NCBI GenBank assembly: GCA_021807675.1
Contig: JAKBCR010000020.1
Span: 1 to 34,883 of the forward strand
Reading direction: 5' to 3'
From: Pseudomonadota bacterium
Lineage (GTDB): Bacteria > Pseudomonadota > Gammaproteobacteria > Steroidobacterales > Steroidobacteraceae
Length of the DNA: 34,883 bases
The notes below the pieces were generated by a model. The model was not told the origin of the DNA. It saw only the letters and a program-made list of their open reading frames with translations, and searched no databases. A program made the translations under genes and the position numbers. Positions 7,399 through 19,535 of the stretch are shown in pieces. Each line of letters begins with the position of its first letter. Position 1 is the first letter of the stretch.

Positions 7399-9354
7399 AT
7401 GGCAAAGGTAATCGGCATCGACCTCGGCACGACCAATTCGTGCGTCGCCATCATGGAGGGCGGCAAGCCCCGTGTGATCGAGAACAGCGAGGGAGACCGT
7501 ACCACCCCGTCGATCGTCGCCTTCACGAAGGACAACGAGGTGCTCGTCGGGCAGCCGGCCAAGCGCCAGGCGGTCACGAATCCGCAGAACACCCTGTTCG
7601 CCATCAAGCGCCTCATCGGACGGAAGTTCGAGGACGAGGTGGTCCAGCGCGACGTGAAGATGGTGCCCTACAAGATCGCGCGTGCCGACAACGGCGATGC
7701 GTGGGTCGATGTGCAGGGCAAGAAAATGGCGCCGCCGGAGATCTCCGCCCGCGTGCTCATGAAGATGAAGAAGACGGCGGAGGACTACCTGGGTGAGCCG
7801 GTGACCGAAGCTGTGATCACCGTTCCCGCCTACTTCAACGACTCCCAGCGTCAGGCCACCAAGGATGCCGGCCGCATCGCGGGCCTCGAGGTCAAGCGCA
7901 TCATCAATGAGCCGACGGCGGCCTCGCTCGCCTATGGGCTCGACAAGCAGGGCGGCGACCGCAAGATCGCGGTGTACGACCTGGGTGGCGGCACGTTCGA
8001 TGTCTCCATCATCGAGATCGCCGAGGTCGATGGCGAGCGCCAGTTCGAGGTGCTCTCGACCAACGGCGACACCTTCCTCGGTGGCGAGGACTTCGACTTG
8101 AGGATCATCAACTTCCTGGCGGAGGAGTTTCAGAAGGAGTCCGGCGTCGACGTGCGCAAGGACCCGCTGGCCATGCAGCGCCTGAAGGAAGCCGCCGAGA
8201 AGGGCAAGATCGAGCTCTCCTCGACCCAGCAAACAGACATCAATCTGCCGTACATCACGGCGGACGCATCGGGACCGAAGCACCTCAACATCAAGCTCAC
8301 TCGGGCGAAGCTCGAGGCGTTGGTGGAGGACCTGGTGCAGAAGACCATTGCGCCCTGCCGCACTGCGCTCAAGGACGCTGGCGTCTCCGCGGGCGACATC
8401 GCGGAGGTCATCCTGGTCGGTGGCCAGACGCGCATGCCTCTGGTGCAGAAGTATGTGAAGGATTTCTTCGGGCGCGAGCCGCGCAAGGACGTCAATCCTG
8501 ACGAGGCGGTCGCCGTCGGAGCAGCCATCCAGGCGGGCGTGCTCGCCGGCGAGGTCAAGGACGTGCTGCTGCTCGATGTGACGCCGCTCTCTCTCGGGAT
8601 CGAGACGCTCGGTGGCGTGATGACCAAGCTAATCGAGAAGAACACCACCATCCCGACGAAGGCATCGCAGACGTTCTCCACGGCCGACGACAGCCAGACG
8701 GCGGTGACCATTCACGTGCTTCAGGGCGAGCGTGATCGCGCCGCGGACAACAAGTCGCTCGGCAAGTTTGACTTGAGCGACATTCCGCCCGCACCGCGCG
8801 GCATGCCGCAGATCGAGGTGTCCTTCGACATCGACGCCAACGGCATTCTCAACGTCTCCGCCAAGGATAAGGCGACCGGACGGGAGCAGAAGATCGTCAT
8901 CAAGGCCTCGAGCGGGCTCAACGAGGACGAGATCAAGCGGATGGTGCGCGACGCCGAGGCGCATGCCGAGGAGGACAAGCGCTTCCGCGAGCTGGTCGAC
9001 ACGCGAAACAAGGCGGACGGGATGATCCACGCCGTCGAGAGGAGCCTGAAGGACCTCGGTGAGAAGGTGGATGCGGCCGAGCGCGCCAAGGTCGAATCGG
9101 CGATTTCGGACCTGCGGACGGCGCTCAAGGGCGATGACCGCAACGTCATCGAGAAGAAGACCGAGGCTCTCGCGCAGGCTTCCGCAGGGATCGCTCAGCG
9201 CGCCGCCGGGCAGGCCGGCCCCGAGGCGCCCGCCGGTGGCGCGGAGGGAGCCTCCTCCGGGTCGGCGGGCGGTGCTTCCGGCCAGAGCGGGCGGGAGGAC
9301 GTGGTCGATGCCGAGTTCGAGGAAGTGAAGGACAAGGGCCGCAAGGCGAGTTGA
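7399..9354 (+). CDS. dnaK: Molecular chaperone DnaK (Hsp70)
   Basis: DnaK is the ATP-dependent Hsp70 that binds exposed hydrophobic segments of clients and works with DnaJ and GrpE. The 651-residue product carries the ATPase motifs [13 protein letters not shown] near the N-terminus, [32 protein letters not shown] and [13 protein letters not shown]. The substrate domain ([35 protein letters not shown]) and the lid follow. A Gly/Ala/Ser-rich linker leads to a C-terminal [12 protein letters not shown], the conserved EEVKD tail, here followed by KGRKAS. GGAG at 7388-7391 supports the ATG at 7399. The frame is open upstream into the repeat, but those residues are not DnaK. Confidence 0.98.
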   Translation: MAKVIGIDLGTTNSCVAIMEGGKPRVIENSEGDRTTPSIVAFTKDNEVLVGQPAKRQAVTNPQNTLFAIKRLIGRKFEDEVVQRDVKMVPYKIARADNGDAWVDVQGKKMAPPEISARVLMKMKKTAEDYLGEPVTEAVITVPAYFNDSQRQATKDAGRIAGLEVKRIINEPTAASLAYGLDKQGGDRKIAVYDLGGGTFDVSIIEIAEVDGERQFEVLSTNGDTFLGGEDFDLRIINFLAEEFQKESGVDVRKDPLAMQRLKEAAEKGKIELSSTQQTDINLPYITADASGPKHLNIKLTRAKLEALVEDLVQKTIAPCRTALKDAGVSAGDIAEVILVGGQTRMPLVQKYVKDFFGREPRKDVNPDEAVAVGAAIQAGVLAGEVKDVLLLDVTPLSLGIETLGGVMTKLIEKNTTIPTKASQTFSTADDSQTAVTIHVLQGERDRAADNKSLGKFDLSDIPPAPRGMPQIEVSFDIDANGILNVSAKDKATGREQKIVIKASSGLNEDEIKRMVRDAEAHAEEDKRFRELVDTRNKADGMIHAVERSLKDLGEKVDAAERAKVESAISDLRTALKGDDRNVIEKKTEALAQASAGIAQRAAGQAGPEAPAGGAEGASSGSAGGASGQSGREDVVDAEFEEVKDKGRKAS

Positions 9355-9367
9355 TTAACGAACAAGA

Positions 9368-9436
9368 ACGCCCGGTCCCAGCCGGGCGTGGAAGTGACGT
9401 TGGATGCGCGCGGGCGGAAGCCTCCTTCCGCCCGCG
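9368..9436 (+). other. Strong hairpins in the dnaK-dnaJ spacer
   Basis: The 172-bp dnaK-dnaJ spacer (9355-9526) has two strong stems. ACGCCCGG (9368-9375) pairs with CCGGGCGT (9382-9389) around 6 bases. CGCGGGCGGAAG (9409-9420) pairs perfectly over 12 bp with CTTCCGCCCGCG (9425-9436) around CCTC. Further on, CGCGAC and GTCGCG can pair across about 30 bases. Neither main stem is followed by a T-run, so they are not typical intrinsic terminators. They may protect the dnaK mRNA 3' end or set the dnaK:dnaJ ratio; this role is inference. Confidence 0.6.
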
Positions 9437-9526
9437 GTGTGGCTCGCGACCCGAGAATGAGCGCACCGATACGGAGGGCGTCGCGAAGTGACACACCTGC
9501 GCCGCGAGCTGTGACAGACTAGATCA

Positions 9527-10666
9527 ATGTCAAAGGCTGACTACTACAAGGTACTCGACGTACCCAGAACTGCGACCGAGGCGGAGATCAAGAAGGCCTA
9601 TCGCCGCCTCGCCATGAAGTATCACCCGGATAGAAATCCCAACGACAAGGAGGCCGAGGAGCGCTTCAAGGAAGCGAAGGAAGCCTCCGAGGTGCTCACC
9701 GATTCGCAGAAACGCGCTGCCTACGACCAATACGGTCATGCCGGCGTGGAGGCGGCGGCCGCCAACGCTCGCGGCAGGGCCGGGGGGTTCGGCCCCGGCG
9801 ATGCATTCAGTGACATCTTTGGTGATGTGTTCGGCGACATCTTCGGAACGGCGCGCCGCGGCGGCCGCTCACAGGTGTTTCGCGGCGCGGACCTGCGCTA
9901 TGAGATGGAGCTCGAGCTTCCGCAAGCCGTCTTCGGCCACACGGTGGAGGTCGAGGTTCCCAAGCTTTCGGAGTGCGAGACCTGTCATGGCACCGGGGCG
10001 GCCAAGGGCAGCTCTCCGGCGGCCTGCGACACCTGCGGCGGGGCCGGGCAGGTGCGCATCTCCCAAGGCTTCTTCCAGCTGCAACAGACTTGCCCGCGCT
10101 GCCGGGGCGCCGGCACGATCGTCAAGAATCCTTGTGACACCTGTCTGGGACAGGGTCGCGTGCGCCGCAGCCGCAAGCTCTCGGTCAAGGTCCCCGCGGG
10201 CGTTGATACCGGCGATCGCATCCGTCTCGGCGGCGAAGGTGAGGCGGGGCGCAATGGCGGGCCGCCAGGGGATCTGTATGTCGAGGTTCACGTGCGCGAG
10301 CACGCGATCTTCGAGCGCGATGGAGAGCACTTGAGCTGTGAGGTGCCGATCAGTTTCGCGACAGCGGCGCTCGGCGGAACGGTCGAGGTGCCGACTCTCG
10401 ATGGGGATGTGACACTGAAGATCCCGGCCGAGACCCAGTCGGGACGCGTGTTCCGGCTGCGCGACAAGGGCGTGAAGCCCGTGCGCAGCAACTCGCGCGG
10501 CGATCTCTTCTGCCGGGTCGTCGTGGAGACGCCGGTGCATCTTTCCTCGGAGCAGCGGGAGCTGATCCGGCAGATCGAGGAATCGCTGCAACACGACCGA
10601 CATCGCCACGCGCCGCGCGAGAAGGGATTCTTCGATGGCGTGAAGCGCTTCTTCTCCGGCGCCTGA
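9527..10666 (+). CDS. dnaJ: Co-chaperone DnaJ (Hsp40)
   Basis: DnaJ delivers substrates to DnaK and stimulates its ATPase. The 379-residue protein has all type I features: a J domain with HPD at residues 33-35, a Gly/Phe-rich stretch ([21 protein letters not shown], about 86-106), and four CxxCxGxG zinc motifs at 150-157 (CETCHGTG), 167-174 (CDTCGGAG), 189-196 (CPRCRGAG) and 203-210 (CDTCLGQG). The C-terminal substrate domains follow, with [19 protein letters not shown] and DLYVEVHV. The ATG at 9527 gives [10 protein letters not shown], the family N-terminus, though its ribosome-binding site is poor. dapB begins 12 bp downstream. Confidence 0.97.
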   Translation: MSKADYYKVLDVPRTATEAEIKKAYRRLAMKYHPDRNPNDKEAEERFKEAKEASEVLTDSQKRAAYDQYGHAGVEAAAANARGRAGGFGPGDAFSDIFGDVFGDIFGTARRGGRSQVFRGADLRYEMELELPQAVFGHTVEVEVPKLSECETCHGTGAAKGSSPAACDTCGGAGQVRISQGFFQLQQTCPRCRGAGTIVKNPCDTCLGQGRVRRSRKLSVKVPAGVDTGDRIRLGGEGEAGRNGGPPGDLYVEVHVREHAIFERDGEHLSCEVPISFATAALGGTVEVPTLDGDVTLKIPAETQSGRVFRLRDKGVKPVRSNSRGDLFCRVVVETPVHLSSEQRELIRQIEESLQHDRHRHAPREKGFFDGVKRFFSGA

Positions 10667-10678
10667 GGGCTGGAATCC

Positions 10679-11503
10679 GTGGAGCGGGCGCGGGTCGCGA
10701 TCGTCGGGGTAAGCGGGCGCATGGGCCGGGCGCTGGTGCGCGCGGCATGCGAGATTCCCGCCGTACGAGTCACCGCGGCGGTCGCCTCGGCGCACAGCGC
10801 CAGCCTCGGCCGCGATGCTGGCGTGCTCGCGGGCGTGGAGCCCCTCGGTCTCGAGGTCTCGAGCGACCTGTCCGCGGCGCTCGCTCAAGCGGACGTCGCG
10901 ATCGACTTCTCTCAGCCACAGGCGACTCGCTCCAACCTGGATGCATGCCGCGCCGCACGCAAGCCATTGCTCATCGGGACCACCGGGTTCGCAGATGATC
11001 CGAGCGAAGCGGAGCTCGATGCCGCCGCGCGCGAGATTCCCCTGCTGATCGCGCCCAACACCAGCCTCGGCGTCGCGCTGCTCATGGATCTCGTGCGCCA
11101 GGCAGCCCGGGCCCTGCCGCCGGAATTCGACATCGAGATCATCGAGGCACATCACCGGCTGAAGCGGGACGCGCCCTCCGGCACCGCCCTCGCGCTGGCG
11201 CGGGCGGCTGGCGAGGGGCGGGACCTCTCGCCTCCGCAGGCCCTCTCGGGCAGCTCCGCCGCGCGGATCGGCCCTCGGCGTCAGGGGGAGATCGGGTTCG
11301 CCGTCATCCGTGGCGGCGACATCGTCGGGGAGCACACAGTGCTTTTCGCAGGCCCCGGGGAGGAGCTGCGCCTCCATCACCGGGCGGGGGACCGGGCGAT
11401 CTTCGCCCGGGGGGCGCTCAGGGCGGCGTTGTGGCTGCGGGACCAGCAGCCGGGACGCTATGGCATGCGTGATATTTTACATTATGATCAATCACTTAGG
11501 TGA
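10679..11503 (+). CDS. dapB: 4-hydroxy-tetrahydrodipicolinate reductase DapB
   Basis: DapB reduces the DapA product with NAD(P)H in the diaminopimelate/lysine pathway, feeding peptidoglycan and lysine synthesis. The 274-residue protein has the nucleotide-binding VAIVGVSGRMGRALV near residues 6-20, GTTGF at about 100-104, and the catalytic EAHHRLKRDAPSGTA, with His158 and Lys162 corresponding to E. coli His159 and Lys163. RGGDIVGEHTVLF and a C-terminal RYGMRDIL also match. It starts with GTG at 10679, 12 bp after dnaJ. The order dapB-carA-carB-greA is also known from Pseudomonas. The last codons contain a TATGAT hexamer that may be the -10 of the carA leader promoter. Confidence 0.95.
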   Translation: MERARVAIVGVSGRMGRALVRAACEIPAVRVTAAVASAHSASLGRDAGVLAGVEPLGLEVSSDLSAALAQADVAIDFSQPQATRSNLDACRAARKPLLIGTTGFADDPSEAELDAAAREIPLLIAPNTSLGVALLMDLVRQAARALPPEFDIEIIEAHHRLKRDAPSGTALALARAAGEGRDLSPPQALSGSSAARIGPRRQGEIGFAVIRGGDIVGEHTVLFAGPGEELRLHHRAGDRAIFARGALRAALWLRDQQPGRYGMRDILHYDQSLR

Positions 11504-11543
11504 TTTTGCACGGGATTTTGCGCCAGGCGGTCTCGGGATTTTT

Positions 11544-11606
11544 CATGGACACTCGGGCGCCAGGCCCGTAAAATTTGCCGGTAATCCGTGAACGGGTTAG
11601 TCCATG
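11544..11606 (+). ncRNA. Structured RNA element (three-way junction) upstream of carA
   Basis: The dapB-carA spacer can fold into a compact junction. P1 is CATGGAC (11544-11550) with GTCCATG (11600-11606), 7 bp. P2 is CGGGC (11554-11558) with GCCCG (11564-11568). P3 is TAATCCG (11582-11588) with CGGGTTA (11593-11599) around a TGAA loop, 7 bp including one G-T pair. P3 abuts P1 with no linker, so they could stack coaxially; the P2-P3 linker of 13 bases (AAAATTT inside) is unpaired. A strong terminator begins 4 bases after P1. This is the layout of a riboswitch or attenuator leader, or of a small RNA. A candidate -10, TATGAT, lies at 11483-11488 without a clear -35. I could not match it to a known class and saw no clear antiterminator. 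Confidence 0.55.
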
Positions 11607-11610
11607 CAAG

Positions 11611-11646
11611 GCGGGAGGTGTTCGAGAGAACCCTCCCGCTTTGTAT
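11611..11646 (+). terminator. Intrinsic terminator between dapB and carA
   Basis: GCGGGAGG (11611-11618) pairs with CCTCCCGC (11632-11639); inside, after a one-base bulge, GTTC (11620-11623) pairs with GAAC (11628-11631) around a GAGA tetraloop of the GNRA type. The 12-bp stem is followed by TTTGTAT. It is the clearest intrinsic terminator in the window. It either ends the dnaJ-dapB transcript or acts as the expression platform of the preceding structured element in the carA leader. Confidence 0.8.
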
Positions 11647-11649
11647 ATG

Positions 11650-11757
11650 GGCGCAAAGGGCGGCATCCTGCCGCTTTGCGCGGGCGCGGCCCTATGACCG
11701 CCTTTGATCTCCCGGCCCAGGGAGCGGCCCTGGGCCGCTTGAGGACTTGCTGTTGGC
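11650..11757 (+). repeat. Dispersed intergenic repeat, family A, copy 4 (short form)
   Basis: This short family A element lies between the terminator and carA. It has a leading hairpin at 11651-11681 (GCGCAAAG..CGGCA with TGCCGCTTTGCGC around TCC, one GG bulge), then CCTATGACCGCCTTTGATC, the core CGGCCCAGGGAGCGGC at 11713-11728 within a perfect GGCCCAGGG/CCCTGGGCC hairpin, and a GACTTGCTG tail. It would be transcribed in the carA leader. Copy 3 before grpE is its nearest relative in this window. Confidence 0.85.
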
Positions 11758-11791
11758 GAGTCGCGATAACGACGAACGAGGTTCTTACGAA

Positions 11792-12982
11792 GTGAGCGTA
11801 CCCGCTGTACTGGCTCTGGCGGATGGCACCATCTTCCGCGGCCAGTCGATTGGTGCCAAGGGCAACACCACGGGCGAAGTCGTTTTCAATACCGCATTGA
11901 CGGGGTACCAGGAGATCCTCACCGACCCGTCCTATGCCCGGCAGATCGTTACGCTCACCTGTCCGCACATTGGCAATACCGGCGCCACACCGGAGGACCT
12001 CGAGTCCACTCAGATCTACGCCGCGGGCCTCGTCATCCGCGATCTGCCGCCGCGGGCGAGCAACTGGCGTGCAAGCGAGTCGTTGGGTGAGTTCCTGGAA
12101 CGTGGGCGCGTCGTGGCCATCGCTGGCATCGACACGCGACGCCTGACGCGCATCCTGCGTGAGACCGGCGCGCAGGCCGGCTGCATCATGACAGGCGAGC
12201 AGGTGGACACCGCGGCGGCGGTCAAGGCGGCCCGCAGGTTCCCGGGACTGAAAGGCATGGATCTCGCCAAGGTCGTCACCGCCAAGCGCAGCTTCCAATG
12301 GAACGAGGGCACCGTCTGGCCCGAGAGCTCGCGAGCGCCGATCCGCTCGCATCAGCGGCTCCACGTGGTGGCTTACGACTTCGGCATCAAGCGGAACATT
12401 CTGCGTCTGCTGGCGGATTTCGGCTGCCGCTTGACCGTCGTACCGGCGCAGACGAGTGCCGAGGAGGCGCTGGCGCTCGCTCCCGACGGCATCTTCCTCT
12501 CCAACGGCCCCGGTGATCCCGAGCCTTGTGACTACGCCATCACCGCGACCCGTAAGTTTCTCGAGACGGACATTCCGGTGTTCGGCATCTGCCTCGGGCA
12601 TCAGATTCTCGGACTCGCTTGCGGCGCGCGCACCATGAAGATGAAGTTCGGCCACCACGGGGCCAACCATCCGGTGCAGGACCTGGATTCCGGGCGGGTG
12701 TTCATCACCAGCCAGAATCATGGCTTCGCGGTCGATGAGACGACGCTGCCCGCCAACGTGCGCGCCACGCATCGCTCGCTCTTCGACGGCTCCCTGCAGG
12801 GTCTCGCCCTCGAGGATCGGCCGGCGTTCGGTTTCCAGGGACATCCGGAGGCGAGCCCGGGCCCACACGATATGAAGCCGCTTTTCGAGCGCTTCAATCA
12901 TCTGATGCTGCGGCGGCTTCAGACCCAGCTCCGCCAGGCGGAGGAGCTGGCGCGCCGCCAGAGCCAGACAGCGGTGAGATAA
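11792..12982 (+). CDS. carA: Carbamoyl-phosphate synthase small subunit (glutaminase)
   Basis: CarA hydrolyses glutamine and passes ammonia through a tunnel to CarB for carbamoyl phosphate, used in arginine and pyrimidine synthesis. The 396-residue protein has the N-terminal CarA domain ([21 protein letters not shown]) and a class I glutamine amidotransferase domain with the nucleophile Cys267 in GICLGHQ and His351/Glu353 in [11 protein letters not shown], equal to the E. coli triad. The chosen start is GTG at 11792 ([12 protein letters not shown]), which matches the family; the frame is open to 11747, but those codons lie at the repeat edge. CGAGG at 11776-11780 is a modest ribosome-binding site. 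Its leader carries the structured RNA and terminator described separately. Confidence 0.96.
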   Translation: MSVPAVLALADGTIFRGQSIGAKGNTTGEVVFNTALTGYQEILTDPSYARQIVTLTCPHIGNTGATPEDLESTQIYAAGLVIRDLPPRASNWRASESLGEFLERGRVVAIAGIDTRRLTRILRETGAQAGCIMTGEQVDTAAAVKAARRFPGLKGMDLAKVVTAKRSFQWNEGTVWPESSRAPIRSHQRLHVVAYDFGIKRNILRLLADFGCRLTVVPAQTSAEEALALAPDGIFLSNGPGDPEPCDYAITATRKFLETDIPVFGICLGHQILGLACGARTMKMKFGHHGANHPVQDLDSGRVFITSQNHGFAVDETTLPANVRATHRSLFDGSLQGLALEDRPAFGFQGHPEASPGPHDMKPLFERFNHLMLRRLQTQLRQAEELARRQSQTAVR

Positions 12983-13052
12983 TGACGATAGCGAGAGCCC
13001 GGCCGCCGCGGACCGCGCCTGACGCGACCCCGTCGCAGGTTGGGCGCAGGCC

Positions 13053-16273
<3,221 letters not shown>

Positions 16274-16277
<4 letters not shown>

Positions 16278-16753
16278 ATCGCACTCCCATGACTCAGCGC
16301 GGCGCCGAGGCGCTGCGCGCCGAGCTCAAGCGGCTGAAGACCGAGGCGCGCCCGAGCGTCATCAAGGCGATCGCGGAGGCGCGCAGCCACGGTGACCTGT
16401 CGGAAAACGCCGAGTATCACGCCGCGCGCGAGCAGCAGGGCTTCATCGAGGGCCGCATCAAGGAGATCGAGACGAAGCTTGCGAATGCCGAGATCATCGA
16501 TCCCAGCAAGCTGACCAACACCGGCAAGGTCGTCTTCGGCGCCGTGGTCGAGCTGGAGGATCAGGACGACGGCAGCCGAGTGGTCTATCAGATCGCGGGG
16601 GAGGATGAGGCTGATGTCCGCGCGGGCCGGATTTCCATCACCTCTCCGATCGCGCGCGCCCTGGTCGGCAAGTCCGAGGGCGACATCGCCGATGTGTCCG
16701 CGCCGGGCGGCATCCGCTCCTACGAGATCGTCGCGGTACGCTTCGAAGGCTAG
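16274..16753 (+). CDS. greA: Transcription elongation factor GreA
   Basis: GreA enters the RNA polymerase secondary channel and triggers cleavage of backtracked RNA. The 159-residue protein (E. coli 158) has the N-terminal coiled coil with the catalytic tip [15 protein letters not shown] (Asp41 and Glu44) and the C-terminal FKBP-like domain ([29 protein letters not shown]). It overlaps carB by 4 bp (ATGA). Its TAG stop overlaps the stop codon of the opposing yhbY in the palindrome CTAG at 16750-16753, so neither mRNA can end before running into the other gene. Confidence 0.97.
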
Positions 16754-17058
16754 TCCGGAATCACGATCCTGGGCAGGTCTGGCCGCGGGCGATAGAGAAC
16801 CGCGACGTGGCCGATTCGATGGACCAGTGCGCTGCCGGTACGCCGGGCCAGCTCCTCGAAGAGCGCATCCCGGGCCTCCCGGTCACCGCCGGGCGCCTTG
16901 ATCTTGATCAGCTCGTGGTCGGTGAGCGCGCGGTCGGCCTCGCGGGCGACCGCGTCCGTCAACCCGGCCGTTCCCAGCCGGACGATTGGCTGAAGCTCGT
17001 GGGCGAGACCGCGCAGGTGGCGGCGCTGGCGCTCGGAAAGCATCTTATGGGGCGACAT
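16750..17058 (-). CDS. yhbY: YhbY/CRS1-type RNA-binding protein
   Basis: This is a small RNA-binding protein of the CRM (CRS1-YhbY) domain family, associated with pre-50S ribosomes in E. coli. Family features are [28 protein letters not shown], the [11 protein letters not shown] segment, and [17 protein letters not shown] near the C-terminus. Length is 102 residues from the ATG with its A at 17058; a start at 17043 ([10 protein letters not shown]) gives 97 and fits E. coli YhbY well. Neither has a visible Shine-Dalgarno. It is divergent from rlmE, 21 bp apart, the usual arrangement, and its stop overlaps that of greA. Confidence 0.88.
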   Translation of the reverse strand: MSPHKMLSERQRRHLRGLAHELQPIVRLGTAGLTDAVAREADRALTDHELIKIKAPGGDREARDALFEELARRTGSALVHRIGHVAVLYRPRPDLPRIVIPD

Positions 17059-17079
17059 GGCGCGATTTTACAGGCAGGC

Positions 17080-17510
17080 ATGGCGAGACGGTCCAAAAGC
17101 AGCGCTCATTGGCTCAGCGAGCATTTCGCCGATCCGTTCGTGCAGCGGGCACAGGCAGAAGGGTGGCGCTCGCGTGCGGTTTTCAAGCTGAAAGAGGTCA
17201 ATCGGCGCGAAAAGCTGCGATATCAGGGCGCGATCTGCCTCGATCTCGGGGCTGCACCGCGGGCGTGGAGCCAGTATGCGCGGCCGCGCCCCGATCGATG
17301 TACTTGGCCAAGCTCGCGCTCGATATGGAGGGCCAGGTCTTGAAGCGCGGGGGGCATGCCCTGATCAAGGTTTTTCAAGGGGCAGGCTTTCAGGAGCTCG
17401 TTCAGGACGCGCGCGGCCATTTCGCCAAGGTGAAGCTGATCAAGCCCGCGGCTTCCCGCGCCCGCAGTCCTGAAATGTATCTGCTGGCCAAGGATTTTCG
17501 CTTGGTGTAG
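17080..17510 (+). pseudogene. rlmE: Broken rlmE/ftsJ, 23S rRNA 2'-O-methyltransferase remnant
   Basis: Intact RlmE methylates U2552 of 23S rRNA late in 50S assembly and is about 209 residues. Here the first 66 codons from the ATG at 17080 match the N-terminus (HWLSEHFADPFVQRAQ, RSRAVFKLKEV, CLDLGAAP.AWSQYA). The match then jumps, in another frame, to the C-terminal part ([40 protein letters not shown]), ending at 17510. About 69 codons are missing near 17280-17292, including the region of the catalytic Asp in the family's SDMAPN motif, and the frame shifts at the joint. The SAM-loop Gly in DLGAAPG is Arg here. The Lys residues in FKL and KVFQG and the Glu in PEMYLLA remain. Position between yhbY and ftsH is canonical. 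An assembly error is possible. Confidence 0.85.
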
Positions 17511-17581
17511 CGTGCTCGAAGCTGGACCAGGTTCAGGAGTACACAAACTGCCGGATGCCGGCAGCGAGGCCGCTTTTGAAG

Positions 17582-19522
17582 ATGAATGATTTGACCAAGA
17601 ACATCCTTCTATGGGTGGTGATCGTCTTCGTGCTGCTGCTGGTCTTCAGCCGCTACATGCCGAGCGTGAGCCAGCAGGAGGAGATCAACTACTCCACCTT
17701 TTTGAACGATGTGAAGGCTCACCAGGTCGACAGCGTCGTCTTCCAGGGAGACATGCTCTACGGAGTGATGAAGGACCACACCCAGTTCAAGACTTACAAC
17801 CCCGAGACCGATTACACGGCGCTGATCGGCACGCTGGAGAAGAACAGCGTCGGCATCAAGGGCGAGCCGCCGAAGCAGCCGAACTTCCTCGCGCAGCTGC
17901 TGCTGCAGCTCGCGCCGGCGCTGCTGCTGATCCTCGTTTTCGTCTACATGCTGCGGCAGATGCAGGGCGCCTCGGGCGGCCGGGGGGCCATGTCCTTCGG
18001 CAAGAGCCGCGCACGCCTGCTCGGCGAGGATCAGGTGAACATTACGTTCGCCGACGTCGCCGGGGTCGATGAGGCCAAGCAGGAAGTCTCGGAGATCGTC
18101 GACTTCCTCAAGGACCCGGGCAAATTCCAGAAGCTCGGCGGCAAGATCCCGAAGGGGGTCCTCATGGTGGGCTCCCCGGGCACGGGCAAGACGCTGCTCG
18201 CGCGCGCCATCGCGGGGGAGGCCAAGGTTCCTTTCTTCACGATCTCCGGCTCCGATTTCGTGGAGATGTTCGTCGGTGTCGGCGCCTCGCGCGTGCGCGA
18301 CATGTTCGAGCAGGCGAAGAAGCACGCCCCATGCATCATCTTCATCGATGAGATCGATGCGGTGGGACGCCACCGTGGCGCGGGCTTGGGCGGCGGCCAT
18401 GATGAGCGCGAGCAGACGCTGAATCAATTGCTGGTGGAGATGGATGGCTTCGAGGGCAACGAGGGCATCATCGTCATAGCGGCCACCAACCGTCCGGACG
18501 TGCTCGATCCGGCGCTTCTGCGGCCCGGCCGCTTCGACCGCCAGGTCGTGGTGCCTCTGCCGGATGTCCGTGGGCGCGAGCAGATCCTGCGCGTGCACAT
18601 GCGGCGCGTTCCGCTGGCCGACGATGTGAAGCCCGGGCTCATCGCGCGCGGTACTCCGGGCTTCTCGGGTGCGGACCTCGCCAATCTGGTCAACGAGGCG
18701 GCGCTCTTCGCCGCGCGCGCCAACCGGCGCATCGTCGGCATGGAGGAGTTCGAGCGCGCGAAGGACAAGATCATGATGGGCGCGGAGCGGCGCTCGATGG
18801 TCATGACCGAGGATGAGAAGCGCATGACGGCTTACCACGAATCCGGCCACGCGATCGTCGGCATGACCGTGCCGGAGCACGACCCGGTCTACAAGGTGAC
18901 GATCATTCCACGCGGCCGGGCGCTCGGCGTGACTCAGTTCCTGCCGGAGCAGGACCGCTACAGCATGTCCAAGCGACGGCTGGAGAGCGCGATCGCGACG
19001 CTCTTCGGCGGGCGCATCGCGGAGGAGCTGATCTTCGGGCCGGAGTCGGTGACGACAGGCGCCTCGAATGACATCGAGCGGGCCACGGAGCTGGCACGCA
19101 ACATGGTCACCAAATGGGGACTGTCCGACAAGCTGGGACCGCTCACCTACTCGGAGGAGACCGGGGAGGTCTTCCTCGGGCGCAGCGTCACGCAGCACAA
19201 GCAGGTGTCGGATGTGACGGCGCACGCAATCGACGAGGAGGTGCGGAGCGTCATCGAGAGCAACTATCAGCGGGCGCGGCAGATTCTGACCAGCTCGCTG
19301 GAGAAGCTGCACATCATGGCGGACGCGCTCATCAAGTATGAGACCATCGGTGAGGATCAGCTGAAGGACATCATGGCGGGGAGGCCACCCAAGCCGCCGG
19401 CGGGGTGGGACGATTCGCTGTCGAATCGGCCGCCTCCGGCGCCTGCAGTGGGGTCGGCTGTGCCGGCTCCTGGCGGCACTCCGATCGGACCGCCTCTTGG
19501 GCCGCCTGCTGGGCAGCACTGA
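17582..19522 (+). CDS. ftsH: ATP-dependent zinc metalloprotease FtsH
   Basis: FtsH is a membrane-anchored hexameric AAA+ protease that degrades LpxC, sigma-32, and unassembled membrane proteins such as SecY. The 646-residue protein has a first membrane helix near residues 6-24 ([14 protein letters not shown]), a periplasmic domain, and a second membrane helix before [10 protein letters not shown]. Walker A is GSPGTGKT at 197-204 (usually GPPGTGKT), with Walker [13 protein letters not shown] and the second region [18 protein letters not shown]. The zinc motif HESGH is at about 419-423. The C-terminus is Pro/Gly-rich. The ATG at 17582 ([11 protein letters not shown]) matches the family; an in-frame ATG at 17555 adds 9 residues. 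Confidence 0.97.
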   Translation: MNDLTKNILLWVVIVFVLLLVFSRYMPSVSQQEEINYSTFLNDVKAHQVDSVVFQGDMLYGVMKDHTQFKTYNPETDYTALIGTLEKNSVGIKGEPPKQPNFLAQLLLQLAPALLLILVFVYMLRQMQGASGGRGAMSFGKSRARLLGEDQVNITFADVAGVDEAKQEVSEIVDFLKDPGKFQKLGGKIPKGVLMVGSPGTGKTLLARAIAGEAKVPFFTISGSDFVEMFVGVGASRVRDMFEQAKKHAPCIIFIDEIDAVGRHRGAGLGGGHDEREQTLNQLLVEMDGFEGNEGIIVIAATNRPDVLDPALLRPGRFDRQVVVPLPDVRGREQILRVHMRRVPLADDVKPGLIARGTPGFSGADLANLVNEAALFAARANRRIVGMEEFERAKDKIMMGAERRSMVMTEDEKRMTAYHESGHAIVGMTVPEHDPVYKVTIIPRGRALGVTQFLPEQDRYSMSKRRLESAIATLFGGRIAEELIFGPESVTTGASNDIERATELARNMVTKWGLSDKLGPLTYSEETGEVFLGRSVTQHKQVSDVTAHAIDEEVRSVIESNYQRARQILTSSLEKLHIMADALIKYETIGEDQLKDIMAGRPPKPPAGWDDSLSNRPPPAPAVGSAVPAPGGTPIGPPLGPPAGQH

Positions 19523-19535
19523 TAAATCACAGTCG

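Noticed and set aside
11476-11500. ArgR box over the dapB 3' end (TTATGATCAATCA region)
   Set aside because: Only a loose match to the E. coli ARG box and none to the Pseudomonas-type site; the codons belong to dapB.
11619-11632. tRNA T-arm-like GTTCGAGAGAAC
   Set aside because: It is the top of the carA-leader terminator stem; no acceptor, D or anticodon arms surround it.
17270-17300. Programmed frameshift in rlmE
   Set aside because: A simple frame change would not explain about 69 missing codons and no slippery sequence is seen; a deletion fits better.
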